Of a stretch of DNA of 64,000 nt, positions 26,188 through 36,600 are shown piece after piece. This DNA comes from Neorhizobium sp. JUb45 (lineage in GTDB: Bacteria > Pseudomonadota > Alphaproteobacteria > Rhizobiales > Rhizobiaceae): assembly GCF_004343585.1 (NCBI RefSeq), contig NZ_SLYW01000002.1, forward strand, positions 1 through 64,000, in the 5' to 3' direction. The notes below the pieces were generated by a model. That model was given only the letters and a program-made list of their open reading frames with translations. It was not told where the DNA came from and did not search any database. The position numbers and the translations under genes are program-made. The stretch's first letter is position 1; each line of letters begins with the position of its first letter.

Positions 26188-27044
26188 TTCACCGGAAACA
26201 GGGACAGTTGAGGCATGTTACGACTAATATGCGGTATAGAGATACGTTCGTCGCATTGGAAAAAGCTAGCGACAATAAGTCCATCGCCGCTAAAAGACTC
26301 TTGCACGCTATGTTCCGCAAGAATCTTTCCTCCTAATGCGATGACTAGTGCAAGGCAGTCTTCGTGTGTGTTGCGGGAGCCAGAAATTGATCCGTGGTGA
26401 GTTGATATAATAGCAAAGCGTATCTTCTTTTTTTCAATGGCATCGCGAGCTGACGTTAGTAAAGGGAATTCAGCGCCTTGTACATCGACATGAAGAATTT
26501 CTATTACGTCGTTTCCAGATAATTCAATAATGGCATTGATATCATAACATGGCAGGGCAATTGGGTCAGTTACTGTTTCTACAAATGCTTCAAGAACATC
26601 ATGCCTATCACCTCCAACAAAGCCCTGCAGGAAGTTCATCCGCTGCTGCAATCCATTGATACGAGCATTGCGCTCACCAATCGCTTTGTTGTTTGGATCT
26701 GGCTCTATGCAAATGGCGCGCGACCCTGGGACCTCATGCAGATACCACATACTGTAGTAAGCCCAGAATGAACCTAACTCCACGAAAAGCGAGTTGTGGC
26801 GGCATGCTTTCAGCAATGCATTAAACAGCAGTTCTTCTTGCGGTTCATGGTGACCACGTAGCGCCCTAATGACATGGGCCATCCAGTCTCCATGATATCC
26901 CCCCGCAATGACTTTAAGGCCATTATGCATTATCTGAACATCGCCGTCAGGGCCGGCGATAATGCGACCAGCGTCTGGTGTTTTGGGAATATCGTTGCAG
27001 TCTCCGCAGGCGATGGTCATTAGAGTGCGTTCAAGGCCGTCCAT
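26184..27044 (-). CDS. FkbM-family SAM-dependent methyltransferase
   Basis: A 286-aa methyltransferase. The SAM-binding region is NSLFVELGSFWAYYSMWYLH followed by AICIEPDPNNKAIGERNARI; the second acidic site is EILHVDVQGAEFPLL, the FkbM hallmark. Such enzymes O-methylate hydroxyls of sugars or other small groups. It sits between Wzt and the coiled-coil methyltransferase, with a 4-bp gap and a 4-bp overlap, so two methyltransferases are made together with the exporter. One may modify the terminal residue recognised by the Wzt C-terminal domain. The acceptor is not known. Confidence 0.85.
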   Translation of the reverse strand: MDGLERTLMTIACGDCNDIPKTPDAGRIIAGPDGDVQIMHNGLKVIAGGYHGDWMAHVIRALRGHHEPQEELLFNALLKACRHNSLFVELGSFWAYYSMWYLHEVPGSRAICIEPDPNNKAIGERNARINGLQQRMNFLQGFVGGDRHDVLEAFVETVTDPIALPCYDINAIIELSGNDVIEILHVDVQGAEFPLLTSARDAIEKKKIRFAIISTHHGSISGSRNTHEDCLALVIALGGKILAEHSVQESFSGDGLIVASFFQCDERISIPHISRNMPQLSLFPVK

Positions 27045-27048
27045 CTGC

Positions 27049-28281
27049 TTACTCTATCCTGTTGATGGTGAAGGTCGATGGCAGGGCAGCCGTGCCGACG
27101 AAATAGGGGAGAGACGTGTTGACTACATCGAAGACAAACGCATTATCCGTCCACTCGTAGTTGCCTTGGCTGTGGTGGTCGGCCGCCGTAAGTGCTGCCG
27201 TCAATCCATACGAACCGGGGCCCAGCAAACACTGAAGATCGACGTCGATGCGGTAGCGGTCGTTGTTTTGGGGTGAACAGATTGCTTGATTAGTGCGAGC
27301 CGTATTGGTGCCCCAAACGAGATGACCAGTTCGGTCACGCAGCATCAGTCCTAAAACTACTTGCGAAATTTCGCCTGCAATTTGTATATCCACCCTGAAG
27401 GTCAAATCTTGGCCTGTGTCGACTACTCGCGCAGGGGCACCTGTGCGTCGATCGACTAATGCTATGCTCGTGATGATTGCTTCGTGAGTTCCCGAGCTTG
27501 TTCTTAGCCAACCGTTAGTATCGCGGTTCTGATCGATCCGGCCTGAACTGTTTTCTCGCGCAGCAATCATCGCATTGTAGTAGTCCAGTACTTCGTCAGG
27601 CATCCCGTCTTTTATAATACTCCCCTTATCCAAAAGAACGACGCGGTTACACAGCGCGCGCACATCTCCAAGGCTATGAGTCACCAGTATGATTGACGTG
27701 CCGTGTTCCTTGAACTGGCGGATCCTGTCGAAGCTTTTGTGCTGGAAGTAGCTGTCACCGACTGACAGGACCTCATCAACAATCAGAACATCCGGGCGTC
27801 GGGCCGTCGCCAAGGCAAAGGCAAGGCGTGCCTGCATGCCGCTTGAATAGACACGGATCGGCTGGTCGAAGAATTCGCCGATCTCGGCAAAATCTTCGAT
27901 ACCAGGCATGAGGCCTGAAAGTTCTTCCTGCGAGAACCCCATAAGGCCGCCGGCATGGTAGATATTCTGGCGGCCGGTGAATTCCGGATTGAAGCCTAGC
28001 CCAAGTTCTAGGATGGCACTGATTCGGCCGGATACCGTGACGTGGCCGGTGGTCGGCCGAATTGTGCCCGTGATCATCTTCAAAAGCGTGCTCTTGCCTG
28101 CGCCGTTCTGACCGATCAGCGCTAAAGCTTCGCCTGCTTTGACCTCGAAAGAGATATCACGATTGGCCCAGTATTCAGAGACCGGTCTGATGTTGGCGCC
28201 AAACCAGGTGGCGAAACGCTGAAAATTGTTCTTGTAGGCCGCGTAGCGTTTGCTTACAGCGGAAACAGTCAAGACGGTCAT
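27049..28281 (-). CDS. wzt: O-antigen ABC transporter ATP-binding protein with glycan-binding domain
   Basis: A 410-aa cytoplasmic ATPase that powers export of lipid-linked O-antigen. The N-terminal ABC domain has Walker A IGQNGAGKSTLL, the signature VYSSGMQARLAFALA, Walker B DVLIVDEVLSVGD and the switch His in LVTHSLGD. The C-terminal ~160 residues (from about ITSIALVDRRTG) form a beta-rich domain like the Wzt carbohydrate-binding module, which recognises the capped non-reducing end in E. coli O8/O9. This fits a capped homopolymer and the neighbouring methyltransferases. The ATG at 28281 overlaps the wzm stop by one base. Confidence 0.93.
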   Translation of the reverse strand: MTVLTVSAVSKRYAAYKNNFQRFATWFGANIRPVSEYWANRDISFEVKAGEALALIGQNGAGKSTLLKMITGTIRPTTGHVTVSGRISAILELGLGFNPEFTGRQNIYHAGGLMGFSQEELSGLMPGIEDFAEIGEFFDQPIRVYSSGMQARLAFALATARRPDVLIVDEVLSVGDSYFQHKSFDRIRQFKEHGTSIILVTHSLGDVRALCNRVVLLDKGSIIKDGMPDEVLDYYNAMIAARENSSGRIDQNRDTNGWLRTSSGTHEAIITSIALVDRRTGAPARVVDTGQDLTFRVDIQIAGEISQVVLGLMLRDRTGHLVWGTNTARTNQAICSPQNNDRYRIDVDLQCLLGPGSYGLTAALTAADHHSQGNYEWTDNAFVFDVVNTSLPYFVGTAALPSTFTINRIE

Positions 28282-29066
28282 CAAAGGGCATCCACCAGTT
28301 CGGGGCTCGCGCGGCGGAACAGGACGAAAGAGGCGGCAACCGCAATGGCTCCCACCACAGCCGCAGGCAGAAGGCTCGACAGATCAGGTGCCCTGTTGAG
28401 AAGGAGGGCGTCCTGATAGATGGCGACGAGGCCGGTCATGGGATTGAGATTGATGTAGGGATGGACGCTTTCCGGCACCACACTTTTCACATAGACGATC
28501 GGAGTCAGCCAGAACCATAACTGCATCACCACCATCATCACCTGCCCGACATCGCGGGCAAAGACGTTGATGATACCGAGGAACACCCCAAGACCGAACG
28601 CCAGTGCCGAGATGAGAGCAATGCCGATGGGTACGTAAATCCAGGCTAGGCCCGGATAATGGCCGAAAAACAGGAAGATGAAAGCGATTGCCAGTAGCAG
28701 AAGCAGGTGATTGATGATCGCGCCACCCCACACGATCACCGGCAGGCATAGTCGCGGGAAGGCAATCTTCTTCATGGCGGAAGACTGCTCTATAAAAATC
28801 GTCATGCTGCGATTGAGAATTTCAGCAAAGAGGCCCCAGGCGGCCATGCCGGACAGAAGATAGATCGGGTATGCAGCCGGGTTATCCATATTCGGGATAC
28901 GGGCACGCATCACCTCTGCCAGGACAATCGAGAAGATCAGCGATTGGGCCAGCGGATGCAGGATGAACCAGAAGGCGCCCAGATAGGATCGTGCAAAGCG
29001 TCCCTTCAACTCCCCGCGAATCGATGACAGGATAAAGTATCGGTACTGCCAGAGGCTTCTCAGCAC
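28281..29066 (-). CDS. wzm: O-antigen ABC transporter permease
   Basis: A 261-aa integral membrane protein of the ABC-2 permease family, with about six membrane helices and the N-terminal amphipathic region (YFILSSIRGELKGRFARSYLG) typical of Wzm/KpsM. It forms the channel with Wzt that moves the finished, lipid-linked polymer to the periplasm. Translation starts at a GTG at 29066, with GGAGGA five bases upstream. The gene lies 18 bp after rmd, so sugar synthesis and export are in one transcript. Confidence 0.93.
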   Translation of the reverse strand: MLRSLWQYRYFILSSIRGELKGRFARSYLGAFWFILHPLAQSLIFSIVLAEVMRARIPNMDNPAAYPIYLLSGMAAWGLFAEILNRSMTIFIEQSSAMKKIAFPRLCLPVIVWGGAIINHLLLLLAIAFIFLFFGHYPGLAWIYVPIGIALISALAFGLGVFLGIINVFARDVGQVMMVVMQLWFWLTPIVYVKSVVPESVHPYINLNPMTGLVAIYQDALLLNRAPDLSSLLPAAVVGAIAVAASFVLFRRASPELVDAL

Positions 29067-29084
29067 GGCGTCCTCCGGTATGGC

Positions 29085-30047
29085 TTAACGAGGGGCATTG
29101 ATGCGGTCTCTCCAATCGGACAAAACCGCGCTTACGGTATCTTCGAGTTGAAACTGAGGCGACCACTTGAGGCTGCGAAAGACGGCGCTCGCGTCGCCGC
29201 GCGCTGTCGGAATATCGACCGGACGCATGCGATCCGGCGCAACAACGACGTCGATGTCGCGGGCGGAGAGACGCACGAGAATATCTAGGACAGTACGCAC
29301 TTCCACGGCATGGCCAGAGGCAAGGTTGAACACCTTGCCGTCGGCATCCTCACCCTCGCCAAGGGCGGCCAGCGCATAGGCGCGAACAACGTCGCGGACA
29401 TCGAGAAAATCTCGGTATGCGCTCAGGTTGCCGACTTCGATAACCGGCGGCACAATGCCGGCCTCGATCCGTGCGATCTGGCTCGCAAACGCTGGAACAA
29501 CGTAATTTTCGGCTTGGCCGGGGCCGGTATGGTTGAAGGGACGGAAGCGGATGCAGCGCAGGCCATCGTAAAACATCTGAGCGATCGCTATGTCCGCGGC
29601 TGCCTTGGTTGCGCCATAGACAGTCATCGGCTTGAGGGCACGATCTTCACCAACGGCATCTCCATCAGCGTCCGCGAAAGATTGGCCATAGGTTTCCGAA
29701 CTACCGACAAAGATGAAACGACAATTCGGCACTTCTTCGAGAACGGCCGAAGCAAGATTGGTCGTCCCGTGAAAGTTGACATTCCAGGCTTGGGTCGGAT
29801 CTTTGCGCGCCTCCTGCGGCGCGGCGATCGCTGCCAGATGCACGACCGCAGTCGGTCGGAAATTGCGCAGCACATCTGTCACCGCTTTCTTATCTGTGAC
29901 ATCGAAATTGACCTCGCAATCTGGGCCGCGCCCCGATGGCAGAAGCTCGAGCCCGCTGTTAACGGGGAGTTCGCGCAGTGTCCTCGTCAGCCACGTGCCG
30001 ACGAAGCCGGATGCGCCGGTGACGAGGATCCTGTGCTGCGCTGTCAT
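29085..30047 (-). CDS. rmd: GDP-4-keto-6-deoxy-D-mannose reductase (GDP-D-rhamnose synthesis)
   Basis: A 320-aa extended SDR enzyme that reduces the product of Gmd to GDP-D-rhamnose. It shows the NAD(P) motif ILVTGASGFVGTWL, the segment HLAAIAAPQEARKDPTQAWN, the catalytic FVGSSETYGQ and VYGATKAAAD (Y-x3-K), and RPFNHTGPGQ, all matching RMD of the A-band polysaccharide pathway. A fucose synthase (GMER) would show a different substrate loop. It follows gmd by 12 bp. I cannot rule out GDP-6-deoxy-talose formation, which uses related reductases. Confidence 0.87.
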   Translation of the reverse strand: MTAQHRILVTGASGFVGTWLTRTLRELPVNSGLELLPSGRGPDCEVNFDVTDKKAVTDVLRNFRPTAVVHLAAIAAPQEARKDPTQAWNVNFHGTTNLASAVLEEVPNCRFIFVGSSETYGQSFADADGDAVGEDRALKPMTVYGATKAAADIAIAQMFYDGLRCIRFRPFNHTGPGQAENYVVPAFASQIARIEAGIVPPVIEVGNLSAYRDFLDVRDVVRAYALAALGEGEDADGKVFNLASGHAVEVRTVLDILVRLSARDIDVVVAPDRMRPVDIPTARGDASAVFRSLKWSPQFQLEDTVSAVLSDWRDRINAPR

Positions 30048-30059
30048 CCGGTCACCGCT

Positions 30060-31651
<1,592 letters not shown>

Positions 31652-32017
31652 TCAGGAGCGTTTAACGCCTGAAAGCCGTCCAGTGGCGGCGGCTTGCTTG
31701 ATGCTACGGGCAATCTCGGTGAGAAATGCGGAGATGACAATGCCAGGTGGCTTTGTGCTTTCAAAATCTTAGGTCTTGTCCAAATCGACAAGGTTAAAAT
31801 CGTCGAGAATGATCCAGCATGGAAAATCAGACCGGCGCGGCGGCATTCCATTTGATTAAAAGCGAGCGCCAAGCTTGCCGCTGCGGGTGGCTTTGCTGTG
31901 ATCGGAAACAGGGGGAGGCGGCCGGGATTACCTTCGCTGCGAACGGCCTGTCTCCTCGCCTGCGTTGGCCTGCCGCATCCAGACATAATGGAACCTGACA
32001 ATCTCGCCACGCTCAAA
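31652..32017 (-). pseudogene. Decayed PemK/MazF-like toxin gene
   Basis: On the minus strand the frame reads ERGEIVRFHYVWMRQANAGE, then, after a stop and a shift, segments such as ARRAGLIF-like sequence, CWIILDDFNLVDLDK, a stop, and STKPPGIVISAFLTEIARSI ending GRLSGVKRS at 31652. The order of an Arg-Gly-Glu start, a VWxRQ strand and a CWIILDExN-type core is what I recall for PemK-type mRNA-interferase relatives in rhizobia. Several in-frame stops and a missing start make it non-functional. It follows the antitoxin relic in the usual order. Confidence 0.6.
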
Positions 32018-32262
32018 TATCGGTGTTGCTCTCGGCCAAGATTTCATCAAGGCCGGTCATCAACTCGCGGTGTGGGGCCTCGGGCGCATCGTAGAGGCCG
32101 AAAACTTGCGCCTGCTGTAATCCCAAGAGGCGCTGATAGGTGTCAGTCGTCAAAAAACCAATCGTTCATGCAGCGCTTGGTAAGCGCCACCGGCTCTATC
32201 AGCTCGGTTTCGAGAATTTTCCCCGAAACACGGTTCATGTCGGAAAAAGAAAACTGCTTCAT
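32013..32262 (-). pseudogene. Frameshifted Phd/YefM-type antitoxin gene
   Basis: The ATG at 32262 opens MKQFSFSDMNRVSGKILETE, a typical Phd/YefM N terminus, and continues ELIEPVALTKRCMNDWF before an early stop. In another frame the protein resumes as TYQRLLGLQQAQVFGLYDAP and HRELMTGLDEILAESNTDI, stopping at 32013. One small indel near 32150 therefore splits the gene. With the decayed toxin directly downstream, this is a dead type II toxin-antitoxin operon. Confidence 0.75.
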
Positions 32263-32375
32263 GATCAGGTCTCCAAGCTACTTAGGTAATTCAGGTGAAT
32301 AGCTACTTTATGCAATGCTCTTGCCAGCGATCCAAAACTAACGGAAGTTGCTGAGCAGGGTATCTGCAAAACCAA

Positions 32376-33137
32376 TCACGAGGCCTCGAGAAGCTCTATT
32401 GTCTCGAAAGCTTTTGTGCAGCCACTGCTGCCGCAACGTTGAAAAAATGCGATCCAGTCAAGGGTTGCGACGTCGCCATCGTCCGGCGGCCAGTAGCCGG
32501 GCAAGTCGTAACCGAACCTTCCACCTCGCATTGTTCGGGCTCTGACAGCCTCAAGCGACGGGAGGCCGTAACGGTGCAGCCAGGCGCGCCACAACGAGAT
32601 CTGTTTCGCTTTGCGCTCGTCCAGAAAGACAAGCGGGATGGCCCGTTGCGCCTCCTTGCGCGGAGGGGCGCCCTCGCGCGCGTTAGATTTATATATTTTT
32701 TCTTTCTCTAAGTTTGGTGGACATATTTGACCGCCTTCACTGGACATATCCGACCCCCTCACAGGACGATTTTGACCGCCTTCCCGCGGACGAAGGGGGA
32801 CAATTTTGTCCGTCTTTTCGCGGGCCTCTGTTGCGCGTATTATCGATGCTGCAGAGGGACGATATTCCGTGTTGTGCCCAACGCCGTTGCCACGCCGGAC
32901 CTCGAACCACCCGCTGACTTCAAGTTCTCGGACGGCACGTTGAATGCTCTTGACGCTCTTGCCGGTCGCTTCGGCAATCGTTTGATAAGACGGCCACGCC
33001 TTCTCGGTGTGGCCGTTCACATGTGTGGTGATGATGTAAAGCGCAATCGATCGGGCGCTATCGCCCAGTTCCCTGTCGCAACTCAATTGCTGAAGCCATT
33101 GCAGCTTCACTTCCCGAAATGGTCGCGCGGTGCTCAT
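32376..33137 (-). CDS. Helix-turn-helix protein (HTH_36 type)
   Basis: A 253-aa protein with a winged-helix domain at about residues 30-105: GDSARSIALYIITTHVNGHT, AWPSYQTIAEATGKSVKSIQRAVRELEVSGW and FEVRRGNGVGHNTEYR. This module is common in replication-initiation or regulatory proteins of phages, plasmids and integrative elements. The middle is a charged linker; the C-terminal part (ISLWRAWLHRYGLPSLEAV, DLPGYWPPDDGDVATLDWI) is unfamiliar. The ATG at 33137 is preceded by GGGAGG at seven bases, so the longer upstream frame is not used. A GAGCCGGC/GCCGGCTC hairpin at 33168-33187 lies just before it. It borders an att-like junction and is probably a relic gene of a mobile element. Confidence 0.75.
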   Translation of the reverse strand: MSTARPFREVKLQWLQQLSCDRELGDSARSIALYIITTHVNGHTEKAWPSYQTIAEATGKSVKSIQRAVRELEVSGWFEVRRGNGVGHNTEYRPSAASIIRATEAREKTDKIVPLRPREGGQNRPVRGSDMSSEGGQICPPNLEKEKIYKSNAREGAPPRKEAQRAIPLVFLDERKAKQISLWRAWLHRYGLPSLEAVRARTMRGGRFGYDLPGYWPPDDGDVATLDWIAFFQRCGSSGCTKAFETIELLEAS

Positions 33138-33266
33138 GCCAGCCTCCCGCCAGTGGAGGGCATCAGAGAGCCGGCGTGAGCCGGCTCCTGATACAGCGCT
33201 GTGTTTGAGCGCGGTTGACTGGTTATTACGGCCGCGAAATTCCGCCAATTTTTGTTTGACCAACGC

Positions 33267-33358
33267 GGTCTAAGTGCTTGATTTTGCCTATCTCGTTTGA
33301 CGTCGAATTTGCCGTAACTCGTGGCCGTGTTGCGATCCGAACGGGATTGAAAATCCGC
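33267..33358. repeat. 92-bp direct repeat, copy A (left of the giant autotransporter gene)
   Basis: This sequence (starting GGTCTAAGTGCTTGATTTTG) recurs at 45833-45924 in the same orientation with about ten substitutions. Similarity ends at GGGATTGAAAA(T/C)CCGC, which is the anticodon-arm sequence of tRNA-Phe. It looks like the end of an integrative element. Confidence 0.85.
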
Positions 33359-33391
33359 GTGTCGGTGGTTCAAATCCGCCTCCGGGCACCA
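33343..33391 (+). other. 3' half of tRNA-Phe(GAA), att-like fragment
   Basis: The bases read as a tRNA from the anticodon arm to the CCA end: anticodon loop TTGAAAA with GAA, 3' stem TCCGC, variable loop GTGTC, T arm GGTGG-TTCAAAT-CCGCC, acceptor strand TCCGGGC and ACCA. The 5' half is absent; upstream sequence matches repeat B at 45.8 kb instead. Tyrosine recombinases often use this part of tRNA genes, so I read it as an attachment-site duplication and not a functional tRNA gene. Confidence 0.8.
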
Positions 33392-33620
33392 TTAAACCTC
33401 AGAAAATTCAATAGGTTGCGAGTTTGGTGTCAATCAGTTGGTACCAACCATGTTTTGTTTTCATTTTCCCTACCGTCCGCTTGGAAACCCTGTGGCTTAT
33501 ATCTCGCTGCCGAGATGCTATCGCTGCGATGAATGACGGTTTGTCCTCGTCGCGCCCGGATGAAAGTTCAGTGGCAGATCACCGACGCAATCATCCGGAT
33601 TCGCTGAACGTTTCTTCTCC
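33392..33620. other. Spacer after the tRNA-Phe fragment
   Basis: About 230 bases between the att-like fragment and the convergent end of the giant gene. Short reading frames only; no clear terminator or gene seen. Confidence 0.4.
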
Positions 33621-36600
33621 CTAGAATTTCACCCTCAGCTGCGCCCCCACCGTGTGGTCCGCATTGCCGTCCTCTCCAAACATTGCCCGGTAATCCAGCG
33701 TGAGATCCCAGTCATTCTCGAACTGCATGTTCACCGACAGGCCGAGTGTCACATAATCCTGGTCGGTTTCGCGTCCGTCGATTTCGTAAGGAAGCGTGCC
33801 GAGATCGGCATAACCGAGTTTGACCTTGGACGAACCGTCGAAATCATGGACATATTCCAGCCGCAGGCCCGGCGTGAGTGTACCCCAGTCCATCTCGAAC
33901 GATTTGTTGGCGCGAACACCGATGACACCTGACAGGGTATCCACCGTCTGGCTGCCATAGGTCAGGCTGTAGATACCGCCACCCTGTTCGGTAAAACCAT
34001 CCAGCCAGGAGCGGGAGAACTCGACCCGCGCGTAGGGTGAGACGAGCCAGCTTTCCTCCCTGATTTCGTAGGCGGCGGTGACAGATCCAAAGACCTGGCT
34101 GCCGCTGCGCTCTCCCGTTGCGATATCGCCGGTGGAGGTCACATACCGTTTGCTGTCGAAGTTCAGGGTTCCGGCCCCAAGCAAGGTGTCGAGGAAGAAA
34201 TTGTCGATCGGCTCGTAGCTTGCGTAGAGCGCGGCGCTGAACGACTGGGCGCGGTTTTCCGTGCCGTTGTCGCCGATATCGGCCTGATCGCGGCCATAAC
34301 CAATGCCCAGACCGGCCACCAGTTTTTCCGAGAAGCGGTAGTCGAAGCCGCCGCTGATGCCGATCGTCGTGTGGCCGATATCCAGCCCCTCGTCGTCCCG
34401 GTCGCCGAAATTGACGAAACCACCCGACCAGAAGGCAAGCCGGCTGAATTCCTCACCTTCATCCGATCCGCCTCCCGCTCCAGCGCCGCCGCCTGCAGCA
34501 CTGGAAACCGGGCCGGTTTTGCCGGTGCCATAACCATAGGTATCAGAGGCCGAAGACTGAGGGGCTCTCACCATCGCATCACCGCGTGGATCGTTCTGGC
34601 GATCCATCAGGCGTTCGATCGGGTCTTTCTCACGTTCGGAAGGTGTGCCGATACGGATGTCCATGCTGGCGGCACGGCGTTCGCGTTCATTGTGCAGCCG
34701 TTCCAACCTGCTCTGGAAATTGCGGATCTGGTTACGCGCCAGACGGGTCGCCGACGCTGCCTGGGCATTGACGAGGCCGATAACTTCCGGATCCAGTGAA
34801 GGGTCCGGGCGAACCGGCTCGATATAGCTGAACAGACCGGTACCGACCGCCGAACCTGCCGGTGTGATGACGACCACATCAACGGCGCCGGCCGCATGCG
34901 CCGGTGCCGTCACCGTCACGGCAGTTGCATTGACAACCACCAGATTGGTGGCGGCTGTACCACCGAATGTCACAGCCGTTGCACCACTCAGATTTGTCCC
35001 GGTGATCGTCACCGTCGCACCGCCGGCGGTAGTGTCCCATGCGGGGGCAACCGTTGCCACGGTCGGCAGCGCGGAAGCGCCGATGTTGATCGTATAGGCT
35101 CCCGAAACCGTTGCAGAGGCAGCATCCGTTGCGGTTATGGTGAAACTCGACAGGCCTGCAATGGTCGGCGTGCCGCTGATCGTCCCGGTTCCGGCGTTCA
35201 GCGTCAGCCCCACAGGCAGGGTCCCTGCGGTGACTGCGTAGGTAAAGGGTGCCGCGCCATTTGAGGCGGTGATTGTTGCACCTGGGTAGACGCTACCGAT
35301 ATTGCCGGCCGGCAGCTCGCCGCCTGCCGGTGACAAGGCCAGCGTATTGGGCGTGACCGTGATGCTGACCGTTGCCGGCGCAGATGTGCCGGATACGTTG
35401 GTCGCCGTGTAGGTGAAACTGTCCGGCCCAGAGTAACCGGGCACCGGTGTGTAACTGATGCTGGTTCCCGATGCCGTGGCAATGCCCTGGCTGGGTGGCG
35501 TATCAACGGCGACAGAGGCTGCCGGGCCGCCGGTTATGTTCAGCGGGATTGGAAAACCGACGGCATTGCCGGGCACGGTCACGGCAACGGCATTGGCTAT
35601 GGGGGCGGCAAGATAGGTGTAGGCATTGCTGGCTGTAAATGTCTGTCCGGCTGCGGTGAGCGCGACATTGACTGTGCCGGCACTGCCGGCCGGTGCAACC
35701 ACCGTCACTGTCGTGTCATTGACAACGGTGACACCGCTTGCCGCCACGCCGCCAAACGTAACCGCTGTCGTGCCGGTCAGGTTGATGCCGGAAATGGTAA
35801 CGGAATTGCCTCCGGCCGTCGGGCCGCTGGCAGGAGAAAGCGACAGGATGACCGGGCCTGTCGGCGGCAGGTAGGTGAACAGGCCGATACCGATGCCGGC
35901 CCCGTCCAGAGATGTGACGGAGACGTTGACGACACCGACGGCATGCGCCGGCGTGGTTGCGGTGATGATGGTGTCGTTGACCACGGCGACATTGCTGGCC
36001 GGCGTGCCGCCAAAGCTCACGGCCGTTGCGCCGGTAAAGTTCAGGCCGGTGATGGTCACTGCAGTTCCGCCGGCAGCCGAGCCGGAGACTGGTGTAACGA
36101 GTGCGACCACCGGTGGCAGGGTTGGCACATAGGTAAACAGGCCAAGGCCAAGCCCGGTTCCTGCCGGCGACGTGACGGACACATTGACGACACCGGCCGC
36201 ATGCGGTGGCGCCGTTGCGACGATCGTCGTGTCATTGATCACGGTCACGCCGGTTGCCGGTGTGCCGCCGAAACTGACCGAAGTCGCACCGGTGAAATTG
36301 AGACCGGTGAGCGTGACCGATGTCCCCCCGGTCGTCGAACCGGTCAGCGGCGTGACGAGAAGGACCGACGGCGGCAAGGTCGGCACGTAGGTGAACAGGC
36401 CAAGACCAAGGCCGGTCCCGGCTGTCGACGATACGGACACGTTGACGATACCGGCCGCATGCGCCGGCGTGGTCGCCGTGATCGTGGTATCGTTGACGAC
36501 GGTGACGTTGGTGGCCGGTGCCCCGCCGAAGCTGACCGCGGTTGCGCCGGTGAAGTTGAGGCCGGTCAGCGTGACCGACGTGCCGCCGGTTGTCGAGCCT

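Noticed and set aside
33343-33391. Functional tRNA-Phe gene
   Set aside because: Only the 3' half is present. The acceptor 5' strand, D arm and anticodon 5' stem are missing, so it cannot fold as a tRNA.
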